Assembly (NCBI GenBank): GCA_029884035.1
Contig: JAOUIM010000268.1
Span: 1-5,569 of the forward strand
Direction: 5' to 3'
From: Aquincola sp.
Lineage (GTDB): Bacteria; Pseudomonadota; Gammaproteobacteria; Burkholderiales; Burkholderiaceae_C
DNA length: 5,569 nucleotides
The notes beneath the pieces were generated by a model that worked only from the letters and a program-made list of their open reading frames with translations, was not told the DNA's origin and searched no databases. The position numbers and the translations under genes are program-made. Below are positions 1-5,401 of the stretch, in pieces. The stretch's first letter is position 1. The number at the start of each line of letters is the position of its first letter.

Positions 1-1
1 C

Positions 2-604
2 GCGGGCATCCACGCGTACTCTGCCGCGCACGCCGACCTGGCCGCGCAGTTCGACACCGATCGCATCTTCTTCGACATCCGGCTCGAGCCCTACTTGATC
101 GCCACGGCGTCGAAGCACCCGGATCTCGCGCCCATGCTGCACGCGCTCGTGGCGCAAACGCAGGCGCACAAGCATGTGCTGGTGCACGGCGACGTGAGCC
201 CGAAGAACATCCTCGTCGGCCCGCGCGGGCCGATCTTGCTCGACGCCGAATGCGCCTGGTGGGGCGACCCGGCATTCGATCTTGCGTTCTGCCTCAACCA
301 CTTGCTGCTCAAGTGCCTGTGGACGCTGCCGGCCCGTGCTGGCTTCCTGGCGTGCTTCGATGCGTTGGCCGACGCCTATCTCGAGCGGGTCGATTGGGAG
401 CCGCGCGCAGCCGTCGAGCGGCGCACCGCGGCATTGCTGCCGGGGCTGTTCCTCGCGAGGGTCGACGGCAAGTCGCCGGTGGAATACCTGGCGTCTGAAC
501 TGCAGCGCGACACCGTGCGCCGCGCCGCCCGTGCCCTGCTGCTGCATCCGGTGTCGCGGCTTGCCGAGGTGAGCGCGGCCTGGCAAAGGGAACTGGACCG
601 ATGA
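2..604 (+). CDS. Phosphotransferase of the APH/choline-kinase fold, 3' part only
   Basis: This is the last 200 residues of a kinase-like protein whose start lies before the window; the frame is open from base 2. The Brenner-type catalytic motif HGDVSPKN sits at residues 62-69 of the visible part, giving the predicted catalytic Asp (64) and metal-binding Asn (69). LLDAECAWWGDPAFDLAF follows at 79-96, where D81 takes the place of the DFG aspartate. These are hallmarks of the aminoglycoside phosphotransferase (APH) family, which transfers the ATP gamma-phosphate to hydroxyls of small molecules. Membership does not imply antibiotic resistance, and many members act on metabolites such as choline, methylthioribose or homoserine. 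The nucleotide-binding N-lobe is outside the window, so its integrity cannot be judged. The TGA stop overlaps the enolase-like start as ATGA at 601-604, so the two are almost certainly co-translated. The substrate is unknown. Confidence 0.88.
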   Translation, partial: AGIHAYSAAHADLAAQFDTDRIFFDIRLEPYLIATASKHPDLAPMLHALVAQTQAHKHVLVHGDVSPKNILVGPRGPILLDAECAWWGDPAFDLAFCLNHLLLKCLWTLPARAGFLACFDALADAYLERVDWEPRAAVERRTAALLPGLFLARVDGKSPVEYLASELQRDTVRRAARALLLHPVSRLAEVSAAWQRELDR

Positions 605-1902
605 ATGCTGCCTGCGCCATCCGCGCCGTCCAGGCGCGCCGTGTCTGGGACAGCCGCGGCCGCCCGACCGTGGAGGCTGAAGTGCATCTGCGCAATGGCG
701 CAATCGGCCGCGCAATCGTGCCGGCCGGCGCCAGCAAGGGCACGCGCGAAGCACTCGAACTGCGTGACGGCGGCGAGCGCTTCGGCGGGCTCGACGTGCA
801 GCATGCCGTGGCCCATGTCAATGGCGAGATCGCGCGCGCGGTGATCGGCATGGCGGCCGACGACCAGGCCGCGCTCGACGAGCGCTTGATCCATCTGGAC
901 GGCACGCCGAACAAGTCGCGCCTGGGTGCGAACGCCACGTTGGCCGTGTCGATGGCGGCTGCCCATGCCGCTGCAGCCGCGCACGGCGTGCCGCTGTACC
1001 GGTACCTGGGCGGCGAAGACGCCACGCTGCTGCCGATGCCGCAGATCCAGATCTTCGGCGGCGGCGCGCATGCCGGCAGGCGCGTGGACATCCAGGACTT
1101 CATGGTCGTGTGCCCGGGTGCGACCAGCTTCGCGCAGGCGCTCGAGTGGACCGCGGAGGTCTACCGCCATGCCGGCGCGCTGATGCGCTCGCGTGGCGCA
1201 GGCTTCGGCGTGGCCGACGAGGGTGGCTGGTGGCCCGCGTTCGACAGCAATGAAGCTGCGCTCGAAACCTTGGTGCGGGCGATCGAGCGCACGGGCTTTG
1301 TGCCCGGCCAGCAGGTGGCCATCGCGCTGGACATCGCCGCCAGCGACTTCGGCCGCGGCGGCCGCTACACACTCGGGCTGGAGCGGCGCGAGCTCGACAG
1401 CGAGGGCCTGATCGAGCTGCTGCTGCGCTGGTGCGAGCGATTTCCCATCGCCAGCATCGAGGACCCCGTTGCCGAGGACGACCCGGACGCCTTCGTGCGG
1501 TTCACGCGCGCCGTGGGTCACACGGTGCAGGTCGTCGGTGACGATTTCCTCGTCTCCGACGCGGCCCTGCTGCGCCAGGCCGCTGCCGCGGGCGCCGCCA
1601 ACGCCGTGCTGCTCAAGCCCAACCAGCGCGGCACGCTGACCGAGACACTGCAGTGCTGGGACGCGGCGCGCGAGTGCGGCTATGCGGGCATCGTCTCCGC
1701 GCGATCCGGCGAGACCGAGGACACGACGATCGTCGACCTGGCGATCGGCTGGCGGGTCGGCCAGTTGAAGGTGGGCTCTTTTGCGCGCAGCGAGCGCATG
1801 GCCAAGTGGAACCAGGCGCTACGCATCGAGGAACGCCTCGGCGCGCAGGCGCAGTTTGCGGGAGCAGCCGTGTTCGGCGGCTCCCGCGCCGCGTCAGCGT
1901 GA
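601..1902 (+). CDS. eno: Divergent enolase (phosphopyruvate hydratase) paralogue
   Basis: A 433-residue protein spanning the whole enolase fold, close to the usual length. Housekeeping enolase interconverts 2-phosphoglycerate and phosphoenolpyruvate in the cytosol with two Mg ions. Visible in order: WDSRGRPTVEAEV (16-28), the mobile loop PAGASKG (41-47), GTPNKSRLGAN (101-111), GGGAHAG (153-159), VADEGG (204-209), ALDIAAS (242-248), SIEDP (285-289), GDD (313-315), LLKPNQRGTLTE (337-348), SARSGETEDTT (366-376), and LKVGS (389-393). Metal ligands D244, E287 and D314 and the catalytic pair E207 and K339 are kept. Unlike canonical enolases, SHRSGETED has become SARSGETED (A367 for the active-site His), QEFM has become QDFM (D166), NGG has become FGG (F152) and PSGAS has become PAGAS. 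The normal reaction is therefore uncertain, and a modified substrate or reduced enolase activity is possible. The start is set by the ATGA overlap with the upstream kinase and by alignment of the N-terminus. The symbol reflects family only; a housekeeping copy probably exists elsewhere. Confidence 0.9.
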   Translation: MNAACAIRAVQARRVWDSRGRPTVEAEVHLRNGAIGRAIVPAGASKGTREALELRDGGERFGGLDVQHAVAHVNGEIARAVIGMAADDQAALDERLIHLDGTPNKSRLGANATLAVSMAAAHAAAAAHGVPLYRYLGGEDATLLPMPQIQIFGGGAHAGRRVDIQDFMVVCPGATSFAQALEWTAEVYRHAGALMRSRGAGFGVADEGGWWPAFDSNEAALETLVRAIERTGFVPGQQVAIALDIAASDFGRGGRYTLGLERRELDSEGLIELLLRWCERFPIASIEDPVAEDDPDAFVRFTRAVGHTVQVVGDDFLVSDAALLRQAAAAGAANAVLLKPNQRGTLTETLQCWDAARECGYAGIVSARSGETEDTTIVDLAIGWRVGQLKVGSFARSERMAKWNQALRIEERLGAQAQFAGAAVFGGSRAASA

Positions 1903-1935
1903 CGCCGTCGGGTACCGGGGCGATCAGGGGGTCAT

Positions 1936-1957
1936 CGTCGTTCCGGGTGGAACGACG
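1936..1957. terminator. Perfect 9-bp hairpin between convergent genes
   Basis: CGTCGTTCC and GGAACGACG form a perfect 9-bp stem around a GGGT tetraloop. It begins 33 nt after the enolase-like stop and ends 13 nt before the stop of the convergent small gene, so it could end transcription from both sides. There is no T-tract on either strand, so it is atypical for an intrinsic terminator. Termination function is inferred from position and stem strength. Confidence 0.6.
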
Positions 1958-1970
1958 TGCTGCGGGGCGG

Positions 1971-2207
1971 TCAGATCTTCAGGATCTTCATCGCCTCGCC
2001 GAGCAGCTTGACCGATTCGTCGTGCTTGCCGGCCTTGTGGGCAGCCTCACCGTCGGCGCGCAGTTGCTTGACCTTGGCCATGTCGGCGTCGGACAGCTTC
2101 ACGCCGCTGGCCAGCTTGGCGTCGATGGCCTTCATGTCGGCCGGGCAGTGAAAGGCGAAGGCCGTGCTTGCCGTGAATGCGAGCAGCAGCGCGAACAGTG
2201 ACTTCAT
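1971..2207 (-). CDS. Small exported HCP-motif protein, function unknown
   Basis: A 78-residue protein. Residues 1-18 form a typical Sec signal peptide: K2, a hydrophobic stretch LFALLLAFTAS, and an Ala-Phe-Ala cleavage site before F19. The predicted 60-residue mature protein starts FHCPADM, with one Cys (C21) next to a His. It continues as a Lys/Asp/Ala-rich, probably all-helical chain containing AKVKQLRADGEAAHKAGKHDESVKLLGEAMKIL, written here only to indicate that its second half resembles one TPR-like helical hairpin. I chose the ATG at 2205-2207, which has an AGGAG Shine-Dalgarno 7 nt upstream and begins the signal peptide. An in-frame ATG 31 codons further upstream would bury the signal peptide and is unlikely. 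I recall similar short conserved proteins in Burkholderiales without an assigned role. The Cys/His pair near the new N-terminus could bind a metal or heme, but this is speculation. Confidence 0.85.
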   Translation of the reverse strand: MKSLFALLLAFTASTAFAFHCPADMKAIDAKLASGVKLSDADMAKVKQLRADGEAAHKAGKHDESVKLLGEAMKILKI

Positions 2208-2214
2208 CGGGACA

Positions 2215-2219
2215 CTCCT
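2215..2219 (-). promoter_or_regulatory. Shine-Dalgarno deciding the start of the small exported protein
   Basis: AGGAG on the minus strand, 7 nt before the ATG at 2205-2207. It supports the 78-residue form with an N-terminal signal peptide over the longer in-frame reading frame. Confidence 0.8.
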
Positions 2220-2383
2220 GGTGGTGGTTCGAGACCGGTATACGCGCGAGCGCGGCCTATGTTTCCCGGCCGCCGCGAACAAGAACAGCGGGTTTACCAA
2301 CGGTTGCCGGTCGGTGTCCTGCCGAAACGGGGACCGCTCGCCCGCACCGGCGAGCTTCAGCTCCGGTGAGAGGCCCCGCGCGT

Positions 2384-2407
2384 GAGGCGGCTCTGACGAG
2401 CCGCCTC
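2384..2407 (-). terminator. Perfect 10-bp hairpin after the 118-residue gene
   Basis: GAGGCGGCTC and GAGCCGCCTC form a perfect 10-bp stem around a 4-nt loop. It lies 24 nt past the stop of the minus-strand gene ending at 2432, where a terminator is expected. No T-run follows on the minus strand. It would also separate that gene from the small exported gene downstream on the same strand, which argues against one shared transcript. Confidence 0.62.
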
Positions 2408-2431
2408 GGCGGGTCGCATCTGGGCGACGCC

Positions 2432-2788
2432 TCAGGCGCGCGGCTCGCCGCGCCGGTTGACGGTCACGAAGGCGCCGGGCGGCGTGGACATCTGCATCCG
2501 ATAGTCCTGGCCCCGGAAGTGGTACGACACGTCCCAGTAGTCCGGATGCGCAGCGTCCGGCGTGCTGGTGTACCGCTGGACGTCCTGCGTCACGACCCGC
2601 TGGCCGCCACCGTTGTCGCGACCGGCATTGGCGCCGATCGCCTTGGTGTGGTGCTCGCTGCCGTCGCCAAAGACCACCTTCAGGTGGTATTTCCGTCCTG
2701 TGGCGACGCTGTCGACGATGCGTCGAACGAGCGCCCGAGCCGGGAAGAAGTCGACCGTGTGGTCAACACTTGCGTCCAGGGTCGTCAT
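2432..2788 (-). CDS. Hypothetical protein with a glycine-zipper-protein-type C-terminal domain
   Basis: A 118-residue protein. The C-terminal half, roughly residues 50-118, contains AIGANAGRDNGGG (50-62), VVTQDVQRY (65-73), DYWDVSYHFRGQDYRMQM (83-100) and TPPGAFVTVNRRGEPR (102-117). This closely resembles, from memory, the part that follows the membrane glycine zipper in betaproteobacterial glycine-zipper 2TM-domain envelope proteins. The first 50 residues do not. They are hydrophilic, begin MTTLDASVDHTVDFFPARALVRR, and contain KYHLKVVFGDGSEHH, with no signal peptide or membrane segment. An in-frame TAG 13 codons before the ATG rules out an extended ATG start. The Shine-Dalgarno is weak (AAGAG, 9 nt spacing). 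The protein may be a chimera or a truncated paralogue that stays in the cytoplasm. It is transcribed divergently from the VIT transporter. Function unknown. Confidence 0.72.
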   Translation of the reverse strand: MTTLDASVDHTVDFFPARALVRRIVDSVATGRKYHLKVVFGDGSEHHTKAIGANAGRDNGGGQRVVTQDVQRYTSTPDAAHPDYWDVSYHFRGQDYRMQMSTPPGAFVTVNRRGEPRA

Positions 2789-2847
2789 CGACGTGCGCTC
2801 TTGCGGAGGCCCTCGCCGCCGAAGTTTCTACCGAGTCCGACGCGCTC

Positions 2848-2902
2848 CGGTCTTGACCGAAGTCACCCATGGCCTGCGCGCCGCAGTGTGCGTCGGCGCA
2901 CA
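2848..2902. promoter_or_regulatory. Two short dyads in the divergent promoter region
   Basis: The 161-nt space between the divergent genes (2789-2949) must hold both promoters. It contains the dyad CGGTC-TT-GACCG at 2848-2859 and the perfect 6-bp inverted repeat TGTGCG-TCGG-CGCACA at 2887-2902. Either could be an operator, for example for a metal-responsive regulator given the transporter, or the second could be a leader hairpin. No convincing -35/-10 pair was found, so regulation is only suggested. Confidence 0.25.
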
Positions 2903-2939
2903 GACGCGGGTGTTCATGGCCAAATGATCAGGCACAGAC

Positions 2940-2943
2940 AGGA
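2940..2943 (+). promoter_or_regulatory. Shine-Dalgarno deciding the VIT-family start
   Basis: AGGA, 6 nt before the ATG at 2950. It favours this start over an in-frame ATG 27 codons upstream, whose extra residues do not resemble the family N-terminus. Confidence 0.7.
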
Positions 2944-2949
2944 CTCACG

Positions 2950-3648
2950 ATGGCACGCACCCACCACGACGAATGGCACCGCAGCGACCGCATCGGCTGG
3001 TTGCGCGCGGCCGTGCTCGGCGCCAACGACGGCATCGTCTCCACTGCCAGCCTCGTGGTCGGCGTGGCAGCGGCCAGCGCCGCGCCCGCCAGCATCCTGC
3101 TGACGGGCGTCGCCGGGCTGGTGGCTGGCGCCATGTCGATGGCCGCCGGCGAATACGTCTCGGTGCATTCGCAGGCCGACACCGAAAGGGCCGATCTCTC
3201 GCGCGAGCGCGGCGAGCTGGCCAAGGATCCCGCTGCCGAACAGCGTGAGCTGGCCGCGATCTACGTCGGCCGCGGCCTGGAGCCCGACCTCGCACAGCAG
3301 GTGGCCGGACAGTTGATGGCGCACGACGCGATCGGCGCGCATGCGCGCGACGAGCTCGGCATCTCGACGACGCTCAGCGCGCGGCCGGTTCAGGCGGCGT
3401 TGGCTTCTGCCGCGAGCTTCGCCGTCGGTGCGGCGCTGCCGCTGGTCGTGGTCTGGCTGGCCGCCGGACACAACCTGATCGTCTGGGTCTCGGCGATGTC
3501 GCTGTTCTTCCTGGCCCTGCTGGGCGTGGTGGCCGCACGCGCCGGCGGCGCGAACGTGCTGGCCAGTTCTGCGCGCGTCACCTTCTGGGGTGCGCTGGCA
3601 ATGGCCATCACGGCCGGCGTTGGGTCGCTGTTCGGCGCCGTCGTGTGA
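2950..3648 (+). CDS. VIT1/CCC1-family iron/manganese transporter
   Basis: A 232-residue inner-membrane protein of the vacuolar iron transporter family (VIT1/CCC1, DUF125). Characterised members export Fe(II) or Mn(II) from the cytosol, coupled to protons. Five membrane segments are visible at about 20-45, 48-70, 148-170, 175-197 and 208-230, the family's usual number. The first carries GANDGIVS (24-31) with the conserved Asp (27). The second ends in AGAMSMAAGEYVSVHSQAD (59-77), with the conserved Met and Glu residues of the pore and its cytosolic mouth. The loop of about 75 residues between segments 2 and 3 is acidic and carries E79, E86, E89, E97, E100 and E111, followed by LMAHDAIGAHARDELGI (122-138); it matches the cytosolic metal-binding domain. 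All hallmarks look intact. The gene is probably monocistronic, since a hairpin follows its stop and a 259-nt gap precedes cbpA. Metal specificity cannot be read from sequence; manganese or iron detoxification is the likely role. Confidence 0.93.
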   Translation: MARTHHDEWHRSDRIGWLRAAVLGANDGIVSTASLVVGVAAASAAPASILLTGVAGLVAGAMSMAAGEYVSVHSQADTERADLSRERGELAKDPAAEQRELAAIYVGRGLEPDLAQQVAGQLMAHDAIGAHARDELGISTTLSARPVQAALASAASFAVGAALPLVVVWLAAGHNLIVWVSAMSLFFLALLGVVAARAGGANVLASSARVTFWGALAMAITAGVGSLFGAVV

Positions 3649-3675
3649 GCCTGGAGACGCCGTCCACGCGCAGGA

Positions 3676-3694
3676 GCCATCGCGCAGCGATGGC
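3676..3694 (+). terminator. Perfect 8-bp hairpin after the VIT-family gene
   Basis: GCCATCGC and GCGATGGC form a perfect 8-bp stem around a 3-nt GCA loop, starting 27 nt after the transporter stop. No T-tract follows immediately, although a pyrimidine-rich stretch containing TGCTTCTTG begins about 14 nt downstream. Probable terminator by position. Confidence 0.5.
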
Positions 3695-3893
3695 AGGTGT
3701 GCGACCCTGCTTCTTGCCGAGAGACTTGCAGCGACATCCGGCTACGCGGTGCGCGAAGCCGCTCCGGCGGTGGACTTCACCTGGGCGTGCGCCAATGCCG
3801 CGGCGGCGCACCTCAAATGGCGCCAGGCGGCGGGCCATGGCCAGACACACGCCCGCCGGCGCGATACTCCATGGGGGCAAAGGCTCCGCACTC

Positions 3894-3899
3894 AGAAGG
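3894..3899 (+). promoter_or_regulatory. Shine-Dalgarno deciding the cbpA start
   Basis: AGAAGG, 8 nt before the ATG at 3908. The same frame is open for more than 300 nt upstream, but only from this ATG does the protein begin with the canonical J-domain N-terminus MEFKDYYKALGV. Confidence 0.8.
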
Positions 3900-3907
3900 C
3901 ACGCGCG

Positions 3908-4876
3908 ATGGAGTTCAAGGACTACTACAAGGCGCTCGGTGTCGAGCGCACGGCCAGCGACGAGGAGATCAAGAAGGCCTTTCGCCGCCTTGCGCGCAAA
4001 CACCACCCGGACCTCAGCAAAGCGGCCGACGCGCCAGCGCGGATGCAGGAGCTCAACGAAGCCTACGAAGTGCTGCGCGACAAGGAGAAGCGCGCCGCCT
4101 ACGACCGTGTGGGTCAGGGTGCGCAGGCGGGCCAGTCGTTCCAGCCGCCGCCCGGCTGGGATAGCGGCTTCGAATTCAGCGGCGGACCCGGGGAGTTCGG
4201 CGACGAAGCCGACCACAGTGCCTTCTTCGAGGCCCTGTTCGGGGCCGCGCGGCGCGGTGCGGCGCGTGGGCGGCCGGGCCGAGGATTCGACCCGGGGCAG
4301 GCCCGCCGCGGGCAGGACCACCACGCCAAGATCGTGATACCGCTGGAAGACAGTTTCCACGGCGCGACGCGCCAGCTCACGTTGCACAGCCCCGAGATGG
4401 ACGCCTCGGGCAACGTGACGCTGCACGAGCGCACCCTGCAGGTCAGCATCCCGAAGGGCATTCGTGCCGGCCAGCAGCTCCGACTGGCAGGCCAGGGATC
4501 GGCGGGCTTCGGCGACGGGCCGCGCGGCGACCTGTACCTCGAGGTCGAGTTCGAGCCGCATGCACGCTGGCGGGTCGATGGACGCGACCTGTACTGCACA
4601 CTGCGGGTCGCACCCTGGGAAGCGGCACTCGGAGCTGCCGTGAACGTGGATCTCCCCGATGGCACCGTCGAGATGACCGTGCCCGCCGGATCGCAGACCG
4701 GCCGAAAGCTGCGCTTGCGCGGGCGTGGCATTCCTGGCAGTCCGCCCGGCGATCTCTATGTGCTGCTGGAGGTGGTTCTGCCCCCAGCCAGGGACGACAA
4801 GGCGCGCGCTGCGTACCGCAAGATGGCAGAAGACCTGGCCTTCGACCCGCGCGCCAACCTGGGAGCCGACGCATGA
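3908..4876 (+). CDS. cbpA: CbpA, class II DnaJ-type co-chaperone and curved-DNA-binding protein
   Basis: A 322-residue protein; E. coli CbpA is 306. J-domains stimulate the DnaK ATPase and deliver unfolded substrates; CbpA also binds curved DNA and is a nucleoid component in stationary phase in E. coli. The J-domain spans residues 1-69 with the essential HPD at 33-35 (KHHPDLSK). A Gly/Phe-rich linker follows (70-140), including the FFEALFG segment (106-112) and an unusually Arg/Gly-rich stretch at 115-135 (RRGAARGRPGRG) that could contact DNA or RNA. Two C-terminal substrate-binding beta domains follow, at about 140-228 (KIVIPLEDSFHGATRQL) and 229-310 (DLYCTLRVAPWEAALGAAV, then the L-RLRGRGIPG signature). 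There is no CxxCxGxG zinc-finger region, so this is CbpA-type rather than DnaJ. The stop overlaps the start of cbpM as ATGA, the classical cbpAM arrangement that couples production of the chaperone to that of its inhibitor. Confidence 0.96.
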   Translation: MEFKDYYKALGVERTASDEEIKKAFRRLARKHHPDLSKAADAPARMQELNEAYEVLRDKEKRAAYDRVGQGAQAGQSFQPPPGWDSGFEFSGGPGEFGDEADHSAFFEALFGAARRGAARGRPGRGFDPGQARRGQDHHAKIVIPLEDSFHGATRQLTLHSPEMDASGNVTLHERTLQVSIPKGIRAGQQLRLAGQGSAGFGDGPRGDLYLEVEFEPHARWRVDGRDLYCTLRVAPWEAALGAAVNVDLPDGTVEMTVPAGSQTGRKLRLRGRGIPGSPPGDLYVLLEVVLPPARDDKARAAYRKMAEDLAFDPRANLGADA

Positions 4877-5187
4877 ACAGCTCGACAATCTCCATCGGCG
4901 TATGCGTGGCCGGCGAACACGCGCTCGAACTCGAGGAATTCGCTGCTGCCTGCGGCATTGAGGTCAGCTTTGTGCGCGTGCTGGTCGAAGAGGGACTGTT
5001 GGCGCCGGCCGTCGAGCGGCCCGCATGGCGCTTCGGCGGCGAAGAACTCGCGCGTGTGCGGCGCATCTGCCGCCTGCAGCGCGACTTCGAGGCCAATCTG
5101 CAAAGTGTGGCCGTGATGCTGGATCTGATCGACGAGATCGAGCGCCTTCGTGCGCAGCTGCACCGCACGGGCATCGCTGCTTCCTGA
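4873..5187 (+). CDS. cbpM: CbpM, MerR-fold modulator of CbpA
   Basis: A 104-residue cytosolic protein starting inside the cbpA stop (ATGA, 4873-4876). CbpM binds the J-domain of CbpA in E. coli and blocks both its co-chaperone and DNA-binding activities. Visible features fit the family. An N-terminal short strand region (residues 5-14) is followed by ALELEEFAAACGIEVSFV (17-34), resembling the first helices of a MerR winged helix. Next come LVEEGLLAP (37-45), a wing-like WRFGGEELARVRRICRLQRDF (52-72) and a C-terminal helix DLIDEIERLRAQL (84-96) that ends in the charged heptad pattern typical of CbpM. Length matches the usual 100 or so residues. It is identified as much by its place after cbpA as by sequence. 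Despite the MerR-like fold, it is a protein-binding modulator rather than an expected transcription factor. Confidence 0.9.
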   Translation: MNSSTISIGVCVAGEHALELEEFAAACGIEVSFVRVLVEEGLLAPAVERPAWRFGGEELARVRRICRLQRDFEANLQSVAVMLDLIDEIERLRAQLHRTGIAAS

Positions 5188-5243
5188 GCGCGCACATCCG
5201 GCGGCTCGCGGCTCGCCATCGACATTCGGCGGTCGTCTGAGCT

Positions 5244-5354
5244 GTGCGCGCGCCGGCCACTGAGCTGGTCTGCGTGCTGCGCTACAAGCGCCACCATGTC
5301 ACCGCCGACGGGCAGGCGCACGCCGACGAGCTGAAAAGCTGGCTCGCCGACTGA
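5244..5354 (+). CDS. Possible 36-residue ORF or 3' gene remnant
   Basis: A GTG-initiated frame of 36 codons between an in-frame TGA (5238-5240) and a TGA at 5352-5354. Thirty-three of 36 codons end in G or C, like the real genes here. The product reads ELVCVLRYKRHHVTADG then QAHADELKSWLAD, a plausible globular tail. The stop is followed after 23 nt by a strong hairpin, the same spacing seen after the other genes. Against a living gene: there is no Shine-Dalgarno before the GTG, no ATG and no family I recognise. It may be the preserved 3' end of a decayed gene, or chance in GC-rich DNA. Confidence 0.3.
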   Translation: MRAPATELVCVLRYKRHHVTADGQAHADELKSWLAD

Positions 5355-5377
5355 AGCCCCATACCAACTCAGCCCGT

Positions 5378-5401
5378 GGGTGGTGGGGCTCGTCACCACC
5401 C
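5378..5401 (+). terminator. Perfect 8-bp hairpin upstream of the lipoprotein gene
   Basis: GGGTGGTG and CACCACCC form a perfect 8-bp stem around an 8-nt loop. Its left arm and loop also contain TGGGGCT (5384-5390), which is perfectly complementary to AGCCCCA at 5355-5361, so two mutually exclusive stems are possible. There is no T-tract. It lies about 190 nt after cbpM and 53 nt before the lipoprotein ATG, so it is either the end of the cbpAM transcript or part of the lipoprotein mRNA leader. Confidence 0.45.

Noticed and set aside
376..1521. 381-codon open frame antisense to the kinase and enolase-like genes
   Set aside because: It is a shadow of the GC-rich sense codons. Its translation has no recognisable domain, and the sense frame encodes an unmistakable enolase.
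2208..2300. Longer 109-residue form of the small exported protein
   Set aside because: It would place the signal peptide internally. The downstream ATG has AGGAG at ideal spacing.
2853..2881. TTGACC as a -35 box for the VIT-family gene
   Set aside because: The expected -10 position 17 nt downstream reads GCGCGC, so no promoter pair is supported.
2177..3103. 308-codon plus-strand frame across the two minus-strand genes and the start of the transporter
   Set aside because: Arg/Pro/Ala-rich translation without domains. It overlaps three better-supported genes and runs through their intergenic hairpin.
3590..3907. Upstream in-frame extension of cbpA, giving a 428-residue protein
   Set aside because: The extra residues do not resemble any J-protein, overlap the transporter's 3' end and pass through its terminator hairpin. 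The ATG at 3908 has a good Shine-Dalgarno and the canonical N-terminus.
3608..4888. 426-codon open frame antisense to cbpA
   Set aside because: Mirrors the sense codon bias, is low-complexity in sense, and has no family resemblance; cbpA on the plus strand is certain.
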